NCBI GenBank assembly: GCA_963921425.1
Contig: OY992833.1
Coordinates: 2,358,501-2,422,500, forward strand
Source: Dryas octopetala
Taxonomy: Eukaryota > Streptophyta > Magnoliopsida > Rosales > Rosaceae
Length of the DNA stretch: 64,000 nt
Direction: 5' to 3'
Each line of letters begins with the position of its first letter. Positions within the stretch are counted from its first letter, which is position 1. Of this stretch, positions 22,451-33,526 are shown in pieces. The notes under the pieces are model-generated. The model had not been told where the DNA came from and did not search any database. It saw nothing but the letters and a program-made list of their open reading frames with translations. The position numbers and the translations under genes are program-made.

Positions 22451-25400
22451 TCATAACAAGCAACATACATGGCTTGGTATTCGCTTCAGTAGAAGATTTA
22501 GAAACATGTTCTTGTTTCTTGTATTTCCAAGACACAAGAGTATTGCCAAGATACATGCACTAGCCAGTAGTGGACCGTTGAGATTTAGGACAACCTGCGC
22601 AGTCAGCATCACTATAGGCTTTAAGTTGGAGAGATGAACCAAATGGGTAAAACAAATCATGTTCTGGTGTGCCAAATAAATAACAAATGATGCGTTGGAC
22701 AGCTGCAAGATGAAGATGACATGGTTGATGCATAAATTGACTCATCAAATTAACGGTGTAGGAAATATTTGGTCTAGTGATTGTCAAGTCGACCAAACTC
22801 CGTCAGTAATGTGTAGGATCAGAAAGAATGTTGCCATCATCTACTTTGTATTTGACATTAACCTCAAGAGGAGTAGCCACTGGAGTAGAGTGCTCAAGAC
22901 GAGCTAAAGCAATGAGATCTTTAGTATACTTGTGCTGATTGAGAAAAAGCCCATGAGGAGAATAATGCACTTCAAGACCAAGAAAATATCTAAGTTTCCC
23001 AAGATCCCTCATGTGAAAGGAAGAGTGTAAATAACCTTTTAATTTTTTAATTCCATCTTGATATGTTCCTGTGATAATAATATCATCCACATAGACTAGA
23101 AGAATAGTAATACCACTAGCACAATTGCGAAGAAACATAAAAGGATCATTATTGCTTTGTTAGAAACCAATTTAGTGGAGAGTCTTGTGAAATGTTTTGA
23201 AAACTAGGCCCGTGGAGCTTGGTTAAGGCCATAAAGAGAACGACGAAGATAGCAAACATCAGACAATGAACTACTAAGGACACCTGGAGGAAGCTTCATA
23301 TAAACTTTTTCTTTAAGATCACCATAGAAAGCATTTTTCATGTCCATTTGAAAGAGAGGCCAAGATTGTGATGTTGAAACAGCAATGAGTGTACAAACAG
23401 TTGTCATCTTCGCCACAGGAGCAAATTTATCCTCATAATTAATATCTTACTCTTGCTTGTTTCCAAGAGTGACTGAGCGAGCTTTATAACGATCCAACGA
23501 TCCATTAGATTTAAGTTTAACTGAGTAAATCCATTTGCAACCAATGAGTTTGTGACCAACAAGACAAGAAACAATATCCGAAGTATGATTTTGTTGGAGT
23601 GTATCCAATTCTTCTTGCATAGCTTTCTGCCAACATGGATGTTTCATAGCTTGTGAATATGAAGTAGAGATAAAAGTGGATGAAAAAGTGGTAAAAAGAG
23701 ACAAACGATCAGGAGGCTTTGTTTGGCGAGTGGATCGTCGAAGAGGAGGAGGTGCAGGACTTGCATCAGGAGGTGTAGAAATTGGATCAACATGTGCAAG
23801 ATCTTGATTTAGAGGTGCTGGACTTGGATTAGCAGGAGCAATACTTGGATTAGAAATGGAGAAGGGTGGATCGGAAGGGTCGTTGTCAGCACGAGTTGTT
23901 GATGTACCTCTTCGCTTATAAACCATCCTAGGTGTAAACCTTGTAATAACCTTAGATGATGAATCACTGCCTAAGACATGAAGATAAGAATAGGAAAGTG
24001 GAGGAGATGAAGTCTGGTTAGTTTGAAAATAAAATTGCTTTTATACAAACACAACATTACGAGAGATACAACTACGACGAATAGATGGATCATAGCAGAG
24101 AAATCCTTTTTGATTAGGAGCATAACCAAGAAAGGCACAACAAGCAGCTTGAGCAGTCAATTTATTTCTTTCAGGTGCAGGAAGATGAACATAACAAAGA
24201 CAACAAAAAATATGCAGATGATTATAGTCGGGTACATGTTGAAGAATAGGAGAAGGAAGTCTATTTATAAGATATGAGGCTGTAGAAATAGCTTCCACCC
24301 AAAAATGAGCAAGTACAGAGGCATCAAGCAGTAAAGTACGTGCAACGATGCCTTCATTTTGTTGCGGAGTATAAGGACAACTCCGCTGCGAAACAATGCC
24401 TTCATTTTTAAGATAGTTTTGAAAAGCATGAGATGTATATTCACCTCCAGAATCAAAGCGGAGAATTTGTATGGATGTGGAAAACTGAGTGTTGACATAG
24501 GCTAAGAAACGTTTGAAGACATCAAAAACTTCAGATCTATAAATGTCGACTATAATCATCTATAATAAAAAACAATAGATCTTTGGCATTAGGATGTCCA
24601 AGACGTTTATGCCACAGTTGAGATACATTATGAGAGGTAGAACAAAATAATGAAAACAAGAATTTATTGCTGGGATAGCTTGACAAGCGTAGAGGAAACA
24701 ATCGTCCACATTTAGGTCCCTTCTCGATCACCTTCCTCAAGTCCTGATTCTGCACTATACAACCAGATGGTACAGTTGTTATCAACTAATTGCCCAACTA
24801 AAATCAAATTTGAAGTCAAGCGAGGTGTATGAAAAACATTGTGCAACGGCAAAGAATGTGCGATATCACCAACGGATTGAATGAGAAGACGTTCACCATC
24901 AGTAGTGTGTATTTGTAACTTCCCCACATAAGGTTTCACATTGGTAAGATTTGTTGAAGAAAAAGTCATGTGATTGGATGCACCAGAGTCAACATACCAA
25001 ATAAGTGAAGATGAAATCTTACCAGTGAGACTAATTGCAGAAAATGCAAATTGGATCATTTGTTGAACTACCTCAAGAGTTAAGGCATTAGAAAGTTGAG
25101 ATGGTTGCTGAAATGAAGGTTCATCTGTGGCCACAGCATTCATAGCCTCCGGTTGTCGATTATGAGGTCGTTTATGACATTCAGCAAGAACATGTCCAGG
25201 CCTCTTACAATAATTGCAGTATTCTTTCTTACATTGGTTGGCAATATGCTCGTATTCCTTGCAACTATAACACTGGATGTTGGTCATATTTCTTCCCTTG
25301 GCCTAGTTGCATAGGCAACATCTAGTGAAACTGAAGAAGTCCCCTTTAGTTCAAGAGCAGCTTACGTAAAACCTCGTTGTTCTTCGCGAAGTAATTCTCC

Positions 25401-25995
25401 CAGACAAATATCTAATGATGGGGGAGGACTTCTATTCATCAGACTAGAACACAGAAATTCAAACTCGCGTCGCCATTTCATAAGAAACTGGTATGTTTGA
25501 GTAACTTCATGCACCTTTTGAATGGTGGGTAGTCCCTCAGTTGGAACAGTAGCATAAACTAGTTCCTGATATTCAGCCCAAAGATTCATAAATCTAGAGT
25601 AATGATCTTGAATTGACATATCACCTTGTGAATATTCAGCGAGGTCCAATTCAAGTTGAAACCTAGCTCCTTGCTGAATTGTCTTGATTGTAAATCCTTT
25701 TTAGATGATCCCACATGTCCTTAGCAGTGTGAAAGGAATGCAGATTGATAACAAGTTGAGGATCCAAGAAGCTTAAGATCTAGCTAATCATTTTAGCATC
25801 ACGAGACTCCCATTGGGCAATAGGAGTAGCATTTGTCCCTGCCTTTGGTTTGGAAGTAGACCCATCAAGATGTCCCCATAATGCCTTCCCTTTGACAAAC
25901 ATATGAAATTGAAACTCCCAAGAAAAATAATTATTTCCATTCAATTTAATAAGCAAAATTTCTGTTTTTTCTAACATTGTAAGGCAAAAAAACAA
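22451..25995 (-). pseudogene. Copia gag-pol pseudogene
   Basis: Pieces in order on the minus strand: gag N-terminus (25995-25780, LIKLNGNNYFSWEFQF); gag core (25649-25362); tandem zinc knuckles (CYSCKEYEHIANQCKKEYC, 25287 onward) with protease WYVDSGASNHMT; pre-integrase (LWHKRLGHPNAKDLL); integrase core (RFDSGGEYTSHAFQNYL, 24559-24041); reverse transcriptase (23926-22803, with LLVYVDDIIITG); and RNase H (22796-22451, ending in SDADCAGCPKSQRSTTG plus a frameshifted tail). Frameshifts and stops separate nearly every piece, and the integrase has lost the usual GVAER motif (NEGIVAR). It cannot encode a working polyprotein. Confidence 0.9.
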
Positions 25996-26128
25996 AACTC
26001 AAAGGAAATGTCAAAATAGATGTCAGAGTACACAAATAATCAAAAACTCAAACAAACACCAAACAACACAGATACTACTATGATGTATTCCGACGAAGAA
26101 AGCCTAGAACCTTCTCTAAATCAGACAA

Positions 26129-26140
26129 GCTCTCATACCA
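26129..26140 (-). other. Copia primer-binding site
   Basis: Reads TGGTATGAGAGC on the minus strand directly after the 5' LTR. It is complementary to the 3' end region of plant initiator methionine tRNA, with one mismatch to the usual TGGTATCAGAGC. Confidence 0.85.
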
Positions 26141-26412
26141 TGTCAAAATGATTTCTTAGAAATATTTTCTGTCCTTTTCCTTAGCACAGTACTATCCTTA
26201 TATATTGGATCATTCTATTACAATGAATGTTTACTTCTCCAAAACTATAGTTATAAACTCTCTAAGATTGAGTATTTACAAATGAATGCCATAATTACAT
26301 ATAACAGTTGTAGTATTCTTGCTGATATCGTTAGTTAAGGCTTTATCCCTTAGTTCAAGCAATTAGCTCAATCATCTCTGAAACTTCTGATTCCTCAATT
26401 ATAAGGTCAATT
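26141..26412 (-). repeat. 5' LTR of the minus-strand copia element, truncated
   Basis: Matches 21838-22110 but diverges after GGTCAATTCCT. The last ~35 bp of the LTR are missing, replaced by sequence of an NLR 3' end. Confidence 0.85.
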
Positions 26413-26439
26413 CCTCAGTTTGAGTAGTTGGTGATACTC

Positions 26440-26680
26440 TTTGCAAATTAGGGGCTCCCATCCATTCCAAGTATACATGGTCTCTAAAAGTTGTTTGTAA
26501 ACATTCAATGGATTGAAGGATCTACCAGAGTGGCTGGAGAGGAAACCTTTCCTCTATTGAAGAACTGGCTATATGAAAATGTGTGTGTCTGAAGTATCAA
26601 CTTGCTGATGCACTCGTGTGTACCAAGATTTCTCATATTCCGAGAATCAAGTGTATAATCAAATCTTCATGCATACATAA
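26440..26680 (+). pseudogene. NLR leucine-rich-repeat C-terminal remnant
   Basis: Peptide pieces NGLKDLPEWLE, SSIEELAI and TKISHIPRIK correspond to the end of the CNL LRR ([12 protein letters not shown] and [10 protein letters not shown] at 15560-15770). They lie in the same orientation but are separated by frameshifts and stops. This is the tail of a second NLR copy, cut on the left by the copia LTR end and on the right by the solo LTR at 26702. Confidence 0.75.
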
Positions 26681-26701
26681 TTTTTTACCCAAGTCTCTTA
26701 C

Positions 26702-29700
26702 TGTGAGACCCCGTATTTTTTCCAGATAATTATTTTAAATATTTTGAATATTTATTTTAAAGAGTTTGGGATTTATTTGGAAAATAAAAATGGTTTTTGA
26801 TTTAATTTTAAATTTTTGTTTTAAATTGGGCTTGACCCAAAGTTGACTTTTTATTCTATTGAGCTTTTGGTTTTGACTTTGAGCCCGTTGGAAAGGTTTC
26901 AAGTCCACGAGTTCATAGACACGTAGCACGCGTTGATTGGAGTTATGGTTTGAAAGTTACGGGCATTTGAAGTAAAGGGCAAACTTGTAATTTTTACGAA
27001 AGGGGTTTTTAAAACCCAAAAAGTCAGACTTCTATTTCTCTCTCTCTCTCTCCCTCCCTCCCGCGTCTGTCTCTCTCTCACTCTCGTCGACCCTGCCACC
27101 GGCGCGTGGCAGCGCGTCCGGCCATGGCTAGCGACGAGACCGGCCTAGATCTCCTCGTCTCCCTCCCCTCTTCCTCCCCATGGCCACCGATCACCCACCG
27201 GAGCCACCACCGCGACGAATCGATGCAGAACAGACCGACGGTCTGCTCTGGCGATCTTGCTTTTCCGGCCACGCCACGACCAGCGACGGGCACCGGCAAA
27301 CTCGTCTCGTCGTCGCCGTCCTCCCCAGCCCGGTCTCGTACCTCGCCATCACCTCTCGACGCCGCAACAACATAAAACAGAAAACAGAGCCACCGCCGTC
27401 GAGCTGATTTTTCCGACCAAGACGCAACACCGAACCTACTGGGCTTTGTTGCCCTCGTCATGGTGAGTTCAACCATGGTCTCCGTTCGTCTATACGAGGC
27501 TTCACGACGGAGCAATGAGCTCGGGAAGTCAAGATAGCCGCCGGCTTCTGCCGCCATTTTCGGCAGTTTCCGGTGACTTTTGACCGTCGACCCAGTTACG
27601 AGAATTGATCCTCGAGGTATTTTCAGGTTCGTGCCGCCGCTGCCACCATCAAAACCACCACTTTTGGCGGCGGGTTAGTGGTCGTTTGATCTATTTCTGT
27701 CCAATTGAAGTCCCAGGAACCCTTCTAGTTCCTTATGCTGCATGGGCTCGAGAAATCTCATTCCCAGCCGTTATGTTGCCGGATCTGATATCCGAGCAAA
27801 GGAGCCAAGAAGGGCATTTCGATCTTTCTGCGTGGTTAGACTGTGAGTGAAACTTATCGGTGTTTAAATATAGAGTACCATTAATGAATTGCTTGTTTGT
27901 GTGTTTGTTGTTATATGTTAGAGAAGGCTTAGTGTAGGATTTGGATCATGAGAATGAATTGACGAGGATTTGAGACTAAGGGATTAATTGGAAATTAGAG
28001 TGATTCTATGACGACAATTGATGAATTAGAGAAGAAATGCTTATTGTTGAGGTAAATGAGTGAGGATTAGACAATTATTATGTAGATGATCAAAGTATTT
28101 ATTGAGGAAGTATTGGTATGATTTGAGTGGCAAACAAGTGAAGGGTCGAGAGTAGGAATTAATTTCGGAAAAGGGATTCGGTGTAGCTCAGGGTAGACTG
28201 TGAGTGGATCTTTGGTTTTCGAAATGTTTTGCACATTTTATAATTCAACTCTTTTCTTGATTTAATTGAGTATGGACAGTTTCTGGAAATGGTTTTTAGT
28301 ATTATTTTGGGGAAGTTTTATTATTGAACTTTTATCCTTTGGAAATGATTTGGATCTAGCAGTTTTCATGATTGAGATATCCAAAAGCGGTTTCAAACCG
28401 CCATATTAGTACCCCCTTCAGCAGGTATATATTGCTCTGCACTCGCCTAGAGATGACTCGGCGGTGTACGACCAGCACGCAGGTATATATTGCTTTGCAC
28501 TCCCCTAGAGATGACTCGTCGGTGTACAACCAGCACTCGCTCTGCACTTGCCTAGTTGGCGGTGTATGACCATCATGACATTTGCTCTGCACTTGCTTAG
28601 TAGACGGTGTACGACCAGCATTTGTTATGCACTTGCCTAGTCGGCGGTGTATGACCAGCATCACAGCATGTATAAATTAATTTGCTCTGCACTTGCCTAG
28701 AGATGACTCGACGGTGTATGATCAGCAGTTTCCTGGGTACTAGTGTGGCGTGAGATTTCAGTTGTGGAGTATTTTGAGAAATGATATTACACCAGTAAAT
28801 GTTTTAAATGACAGTTTCAGAAAGGCATTGCGTATTGTTTCAGATATTTTAATAGTTTTACAGCTTCAGAGTATTATTTGCTTTTCAGAGTTTGATTTAC
28901 AGTTTTGAGATGATTTAAAAATGGATTGTGAAAAGGTTTTAAAGCTGGGGGATTTCAAAGAGCGATGTGAGTGAAATTATGAGGATTTCAAAGAGCGATG
29001 TGAGTAAAATTAGTTAGTTTAACTGTTTTGCTGGATTTCTTGTGTGCATTTGTTTGCTAGGACTTGATTTGACTAGGACTTGGTAAATTTAGGTTTGAAT
29101 CTTGGAGAATGGCATTGAGGATGATTATGCACTGAGGTTATTAAATTAAGACGGGAATGATTTGAGGTTGAGGTTAATAGTTGACGATTAGGCAATTGAA
29201 TTGCAGAATGATTATTAATATTATTGGTGGGATTTGATATGAATTTGAGGAATTATGTTTTAGCTTGATACTTGGATGATTGGTTATGAATTTATATTGT
29301 GATTGAGTAATTATGAGTTTTATTGTGGATTATTATTGAATATGGAAATTGAAGGATTATTTGAGGATTATTGTTTAAGTCATTTTACTCATACGAGCTC
29401 TAGTGAGCTTACCGAGTTGTTTGTTTGAATGACCCGGTGTACCATGGACATGGTGCAGTGTGGTTGTGGTTGTTTTGCAGATTAAGCAGACTGAGGGAGC
29501 AGTGGGGAGAAGACGAGGCAGTGAGACCCATTTTAATTTGATTTAACCGATTTTATACAGTGAATTTTACATAAATGTTTTAGGCTCACACTCTGATTTA
29601 TTTAACGTACTCATTTATTATATTAAGTGCATGGCTCATTCTTTGAAAAATGGTTTAAATGACAAGGTTTTCAGATTGTTTATAGGACCGAGGTTCGGGG

Positions 29701-29707
29701 CGTTACA
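26702..29707 (+). mobile_element. Solo LTR, ~3.0 kb, gypsy-type
   Basis: The block starts TGTGAGACCCCG and ends CGGGGCGTTACA, near-inverted TG...CA termini typical of large plant gypsy LTRs. The flanking pentamers CTTAC and CTTAA agree at four of five positions. No primer-binding site, polypurine tract or pol domain occurs inside, so this is one long LTR. The GC-rich stretch at 27000-27560 resembles coding sequence but has only overlapping unrelated frames. A tandem array lies at 28420-28735. Confidence 0.75.
28420..28735 (+). repeat. Tandem repeat inside the solo LTR
   Basis: Six degenerate copies of a 45-80 bp unit carry CTCTGCACTTGCCTAG, optional AGATGACTCG, then GCGGTGTA.GACCAGCA. Units vary in length because some lack the AGATGACTCG segment. 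Confidence 0.85.
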
Positions 29708-29739
29708 CTTAAATGTTTGTCTTATATTAACTATTACAG

Positions 29740-31364
29740 GAGAGAAGAAATCAGAGTGACGTTGTGGAGTGACGCTGCGAAAAGCTTTGATTTCGAAGGT
29801 GTCAAGCAGTTAACACCACCAGTATTTGTGGTCTTCACAAGCCTCAAAGTCAAACAATTCATGAGTATGGAAATAATATTTTTCTTCTATTTTGTGTATC
29901 TAATTTTCAACCTCACAACACACAAAATTTATATCAAATTTTTACATATGCAGAAAAATCTATTTTGAGCAGCAGCAACTCGACTGTGACTTTCATCAAC
30001 CCTGCAACACCAAACATTGAGTCTTACAAGCTAGCGTATGATTTTTGTGCTTTTTTATATACACAATTATTATTTTAATGATCTATCTTAACACTTTTGC
30101 TTTCTTTTAAAACAAAAAATTACAGTTTTAAAGATTTTTCAATGCCTCTTAAGATCCTGCCATCATCCACATCCCCACAACTGTTGTCTGCACAACATCA
30201 ATTTGCTCCCCAACAAACCGTAACTTTTTCTTTGATTTTTCTACTGTCAATATCTTAACCAATTTGCTCAAACATGCTATAGGATCAAATCATAACATGC
30301 AGAGAAACAATTACACGTTTTGATACGACTGCTGGATGGTGGTACAAGGCATGTCCTTCCTGCTACAAGCAATTGAGATCTATTCCACAGAGCAACAAAT
30401 TTATCTGCCCAAGACACAATACCATAGATTCAACTCCAGTCTCTTGGTAAAACAACTATACATATTCAATTTTCAAAATCATTTTCGTAGCATTTTAATA
30501 CATGTATACTTTGCTTATAAAAAAAAACAATTCATTGAAAATGCAGGTTCAAGGTCAGCTTGCGCATTGAAGATATATCTGGCATAGCCAATGTTATTGT
30601 TATTGGAAAATCGGCTGAGCAACTCTTTGGAGTGTCTTGCCATAGCTTAGTTGTGGAGGCTGGTTTTGTTGATCAGAAACAATTGTCGGACGTTGTTCTT
30701 CGACTGAAAGGGCAAACAAAAAATTTCCAACTCAGATTTGGTACCATGAGAACTGATTCAAGTAAAAGTGACCTTTTAATACATGGTATATATGATGATC
30801 AGCCACTTCTTATCGAATCAGCATCCAAGCCCTCCAATGAAGAAATAGCTGCACAGAAGAAAGAGTTGGCTACACAAAGCATCACTTCTACTCCAGCACA
30901 CAACTTACAAATAGCTCCAGTCACACCAATTCCAACCTCATCCACCAACATTCCATCAAACACAAACTTGGTTAAACAAGCAAAACTTGCTGTGAAAAGG
31001 GCTCTTTTTACTTCCCAACAACACACAAAAAAGAAGTATAAAAGGTTAGTAATCTCTCAAAAGTTCATGCTTTGTATCGTCAATGTTTACTTCAAATGCC
31101 AATTGTATTAAAACCATACAATCTACTAATCATCTTCTTCTTTTTTTCCTGCTTTACATATTTTCAAGTCATGTTGCAATTCAAGGCAAGCTTGCAAGAA
31201 CTGATGCTCTCCAAACTCAAGAAGAAAGTAACTTGGATTTCGATGACCTTCCCGTCAAAGCTTTAAAAAGCAAATCAACCACCAAAAAATCCAACAACAG
31301 GCTTATTGTCCTAACAAATATACTACCAATTCAATCCAAAGTGAACTTTGTATGTCTATCTTAA
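29740..31364 (+). CDS. RPA70 (replication factor A1)-like OB-fold protein, partial, Helitron-associated
   Basis: Six exons join in phase: 29740-29864, 29954-30035, 30126-30219, 30283-30446, 30547-31044 and 31169-31364, all with GT/AG borders. The protein starts inside the second OB fold (EEIRVTLWSDAAKSF, FVVFTSLKVKQFM, STVTFINP). It continues through a Rep_fac-A C-terminal domain whose zinc site is visible (WWYKACPSCYKQ then FICPRH). A second OB strand set (FKVSLRIEDISGIANVIVIG) and a Lys/Ser-rich tail follow. RPA70 binds single-stranded DNA in replication; Helitrons of plants often carry such genes, and a Helitron 3' end lies 1.3 kb downstream. The N-terminal exons are missing: the solo LTR ends 33 bp upstream. 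A further Gln/Ser-rich exon may lie at 32046-32178. It is probably not a functional host RPA1. Confidence 0.75.
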
Positions 31365-32607
31365 ATAATCTGCTCTCACTTCTTATTTAGTTGACTTTCG
31401 TTTTACAAAATTGTCTTAGGTTACTAAGTTTTTCTTAATTTGCATCTGCTTTGTGATTCTAAGTTTGAAAATGCTTCAATAAGCAACAATTTCAAATGAA
31501 AATTGCACCTGTGAAATTCAAAATTCAAAATTGCACCTAAGTTTGTATCAATTTCAATGTGTATCATTGTCAATCTGGGTTCCAATTTGTGGACAAAATT
31601 TGCTTTCCTTTTATTTGTTTTTGTTTGGGAACTAGGTCACCTCTATAGGGTTCATTCCTTTTCATTTATGGTGCTGGTTTTACTTGCTTTATGGTGAGGC
31701 CCACTTTTTCTGCTTATTTGTTTTGTTTTTTTGTACAGCATCATACCTGCTTTGTCTATGCACCATGTTGATCATTAGTTCTAAAGTTATGGGCAGCAAC
31801 TATTAGGAAAATACTGATGGTTGGCTAGACAAATATAACTTATTCCAAGTTTTATAAATGGAAAACAAATTCAATAAATTACAACCGCACAACTATAAAA
31901 TTATTATAGCATGCTCTTCTTATGAACACATAACTTCAAATTCCATACAGTTGCCTAATTCCATGCTCCCATTTTTTCTCATCTCATCAATATCAATTAA
32001 ACCACTCTTTTCATTTACACAAATTAACATTTTCTTAACTTGCAGCCAACAACAACACAGCACCACTCTACAGAATGATCCCACTGCTGCACAAAGTGAG
32101 GAAGGCAAGAATACCACTCCATCTGCTGCAAAACCAGTTGAAGATCCCACTAACAGTCCGGACGACGACATTTACTGACCTTCCTGTAACACCTGTCCCA
32201 AAATGTTTTGAACAATTAGCAACTAGGTTCTGCAAGTCTTTTCATTATGAACACAAAAAAATCTACTACTAAGTTGTTTAATCATTTTTGTTGTTTAACC
32301 CTTTTTTGAATGCTGCTTGGTATATTAAGATATTGACAATATCTTAACATTCCAATCAGCATAAAAATTGCCTCATCAGTTTGGCTTTTGTAACTAAACC
32401 ATGGCTACAAATGTTCATGCATCTAAGATATGTACAAAAAACTACACTGTCAGTGGGTAAGTCATGTATGAACATATTGCAAGCGGGTAAGTCATCTATA
32501 TGTACAAAAAACTACTGTATCTAAAAACTTTGCTTTTATCTTCAAGTTCTGCTAACACTTGCACTTACATATCTTAATTGTTCACTCAATTTCAATAATT
32601 ATTTATA
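31365..32607 (+). other. Helitron 3' internal sequence
   Basis: AT-rich. It contains a possible last exon at about 32046-32178, preceded by CTTGCAG and ending DDDIY-stop, whose phase does not join cleanly to the previous exon. Otherwise no gene is seen. Confidence 0.4.
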
Positions 32608-32636
32608 CCCGCGGCAACGCGCGGGCAGTTTACTAG
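32608..32636 (+). mobile_element. Helitron 3' terminus (hairpin plus CTAG)
   Basis: A GC-rich hairpin (CCCGCG at 32608-32613 pairing with CGCGGG at 32620-32625) is followed 7 bp later by CTAG at 32633-32636 and then T. The hairpin plus CTRR-T end is the diagnostic 3' structure of plant Helitrons. The 5' TC end is not certain. Confidence 0.9.
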
Positions 32637-32699
32637 TTAAAATCTAAGGTTCATTCTTTTTTTTATTCAGTTTCGTGTTTATATTGATATCTCTCACAC

Positions 32700-33226
32700 A
32701 ACAACTCAAAACATAACCCCGGGATCTCCCAATTCCAAATCTACCTTCCAAAACAACTTTTTCCATAAAGATAAAGCTACATGATAATTAAGTAGTAGGT
32801 GGTGTAAAGTTCCAAAATCCTTTTTGCACTGCACACACCAATATGGAGATAGGCACGAGGAAGGCCACCTCTGAACCATATCACACGTATTCAACCTCCC
32901 ATTGGCAAAAATTCAGGCTAAAACTCGTACTTTTGGAGGCACGTTAGCCTTCCAAATGGCATGAAACAGTCTGAAAAAAGAAAGAGGAGTTATCCATTAA
33001 CTGTTTTGAAAAAGATTTGCAATAAAAACTCTTGAAGACTCCAATTTCCAAAATCTCTTATTCGGACTAGAAGGAACCAACAACTTGGATAGTTCCCCCA
33101 CCTCTTGATCATTTAGGTTTCTACGAAATCCGAAATCCCAAGACAAAGGAAGAGAATAAGAGTTTACACACATTAACGCAATTGAGACATTAAGGAAGCG
33201 GGATAATCAATATAGCTGAGGGAAAA
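32700..33226 (-). pseudogene. LINE (L1-type) fragment, RT zinc-binding region
   Basis: On the minus strand this reads as the region after the LINE reverse transcriptase. Pieces are FPQLY, SLPLSWDFGFRRNLND, LFHAIWKANVPPKVRVLA, GRLNTCDMVQRW, then WCVQCKKDFGTLHHLLLNY (zf-RVT-type Cys/His). Stops interrupt it. The copia element at 33227 is inserted at its upstream side. No continuation was recognised beyond 37911. Confidence 0.85.
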
Positions 33227-33482
33227 TGTTGAGAATTAATTTTGAAAATACCATAATTATGCTTTTCTTATAGTTCCTAGAAAAGGGCTGCTGAGTTTAT
33301 GTTGGTTTTTAGTATTCCTAGAAGAGTTAGGTGGGAGATGGAAGTTTGAATTTATTACATGTCTCTAGAAATCTATATGTTGTTTTAAATTGAATCTATG
33401 TATCAGCTGCAGTTGTAAGAAACAAGAAAAACGTATTGCAGCCCAAAGAGATTTTTTTCATTTTCTCTTATTCAACCCAACA
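33227..33482 (+). repeat. 5' LTR of the plus-strand copia element
   Basis: 256 bp from TGTTGAGAATT to CAACCCAACA. Confidence 0.95.
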
Positions 33483-33483
33483 G

Positions 33484-33495
33484 TGGTATCAGAGC
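33484..33495 (+). other. Copia primer-binding site
   Basis: Exact TGGTATCAGAGC one base after the 5' LTR, matching the initiator methionine tRNA. Confidence 0.95.
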
Positions 33496-33526
33496 TTTGC
33501 TTTGGTCTCTCCTCTCTTGTTCTGTC

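Larger units (their letters stand above)
21838..26412 (-). mobile_element. Ty1-copia retrotransposon, decayed, minus strand
   Basis: The 3' LTR is on the left (21838-22146) and the truncated 5' LTR on the right (26141-about 26412). The primer-binding site lies just inside the 5' LTR and reads TGGTATGAGAGC on the minus strand, one base from the copia consensus for initiator Met tRNA. The polypurine tract (TTTGAGGGGGG, minus strand) abuts the 3' LTR near 22147. Gag, zinc knuckles, protease, integrase, RT and RNase H fragments follow in the canonical copia order. The right LTR loses its end where NLR-like sequence begins, so no target duplication survives. Confidence 0.95.

Noticed and set aside
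27078..27557. GC-rich ORFs inside the 3-kb solo LTR
   Set aside because: Frames overlap on both strands, none matches a protein family, and the block lies within LTR borders.
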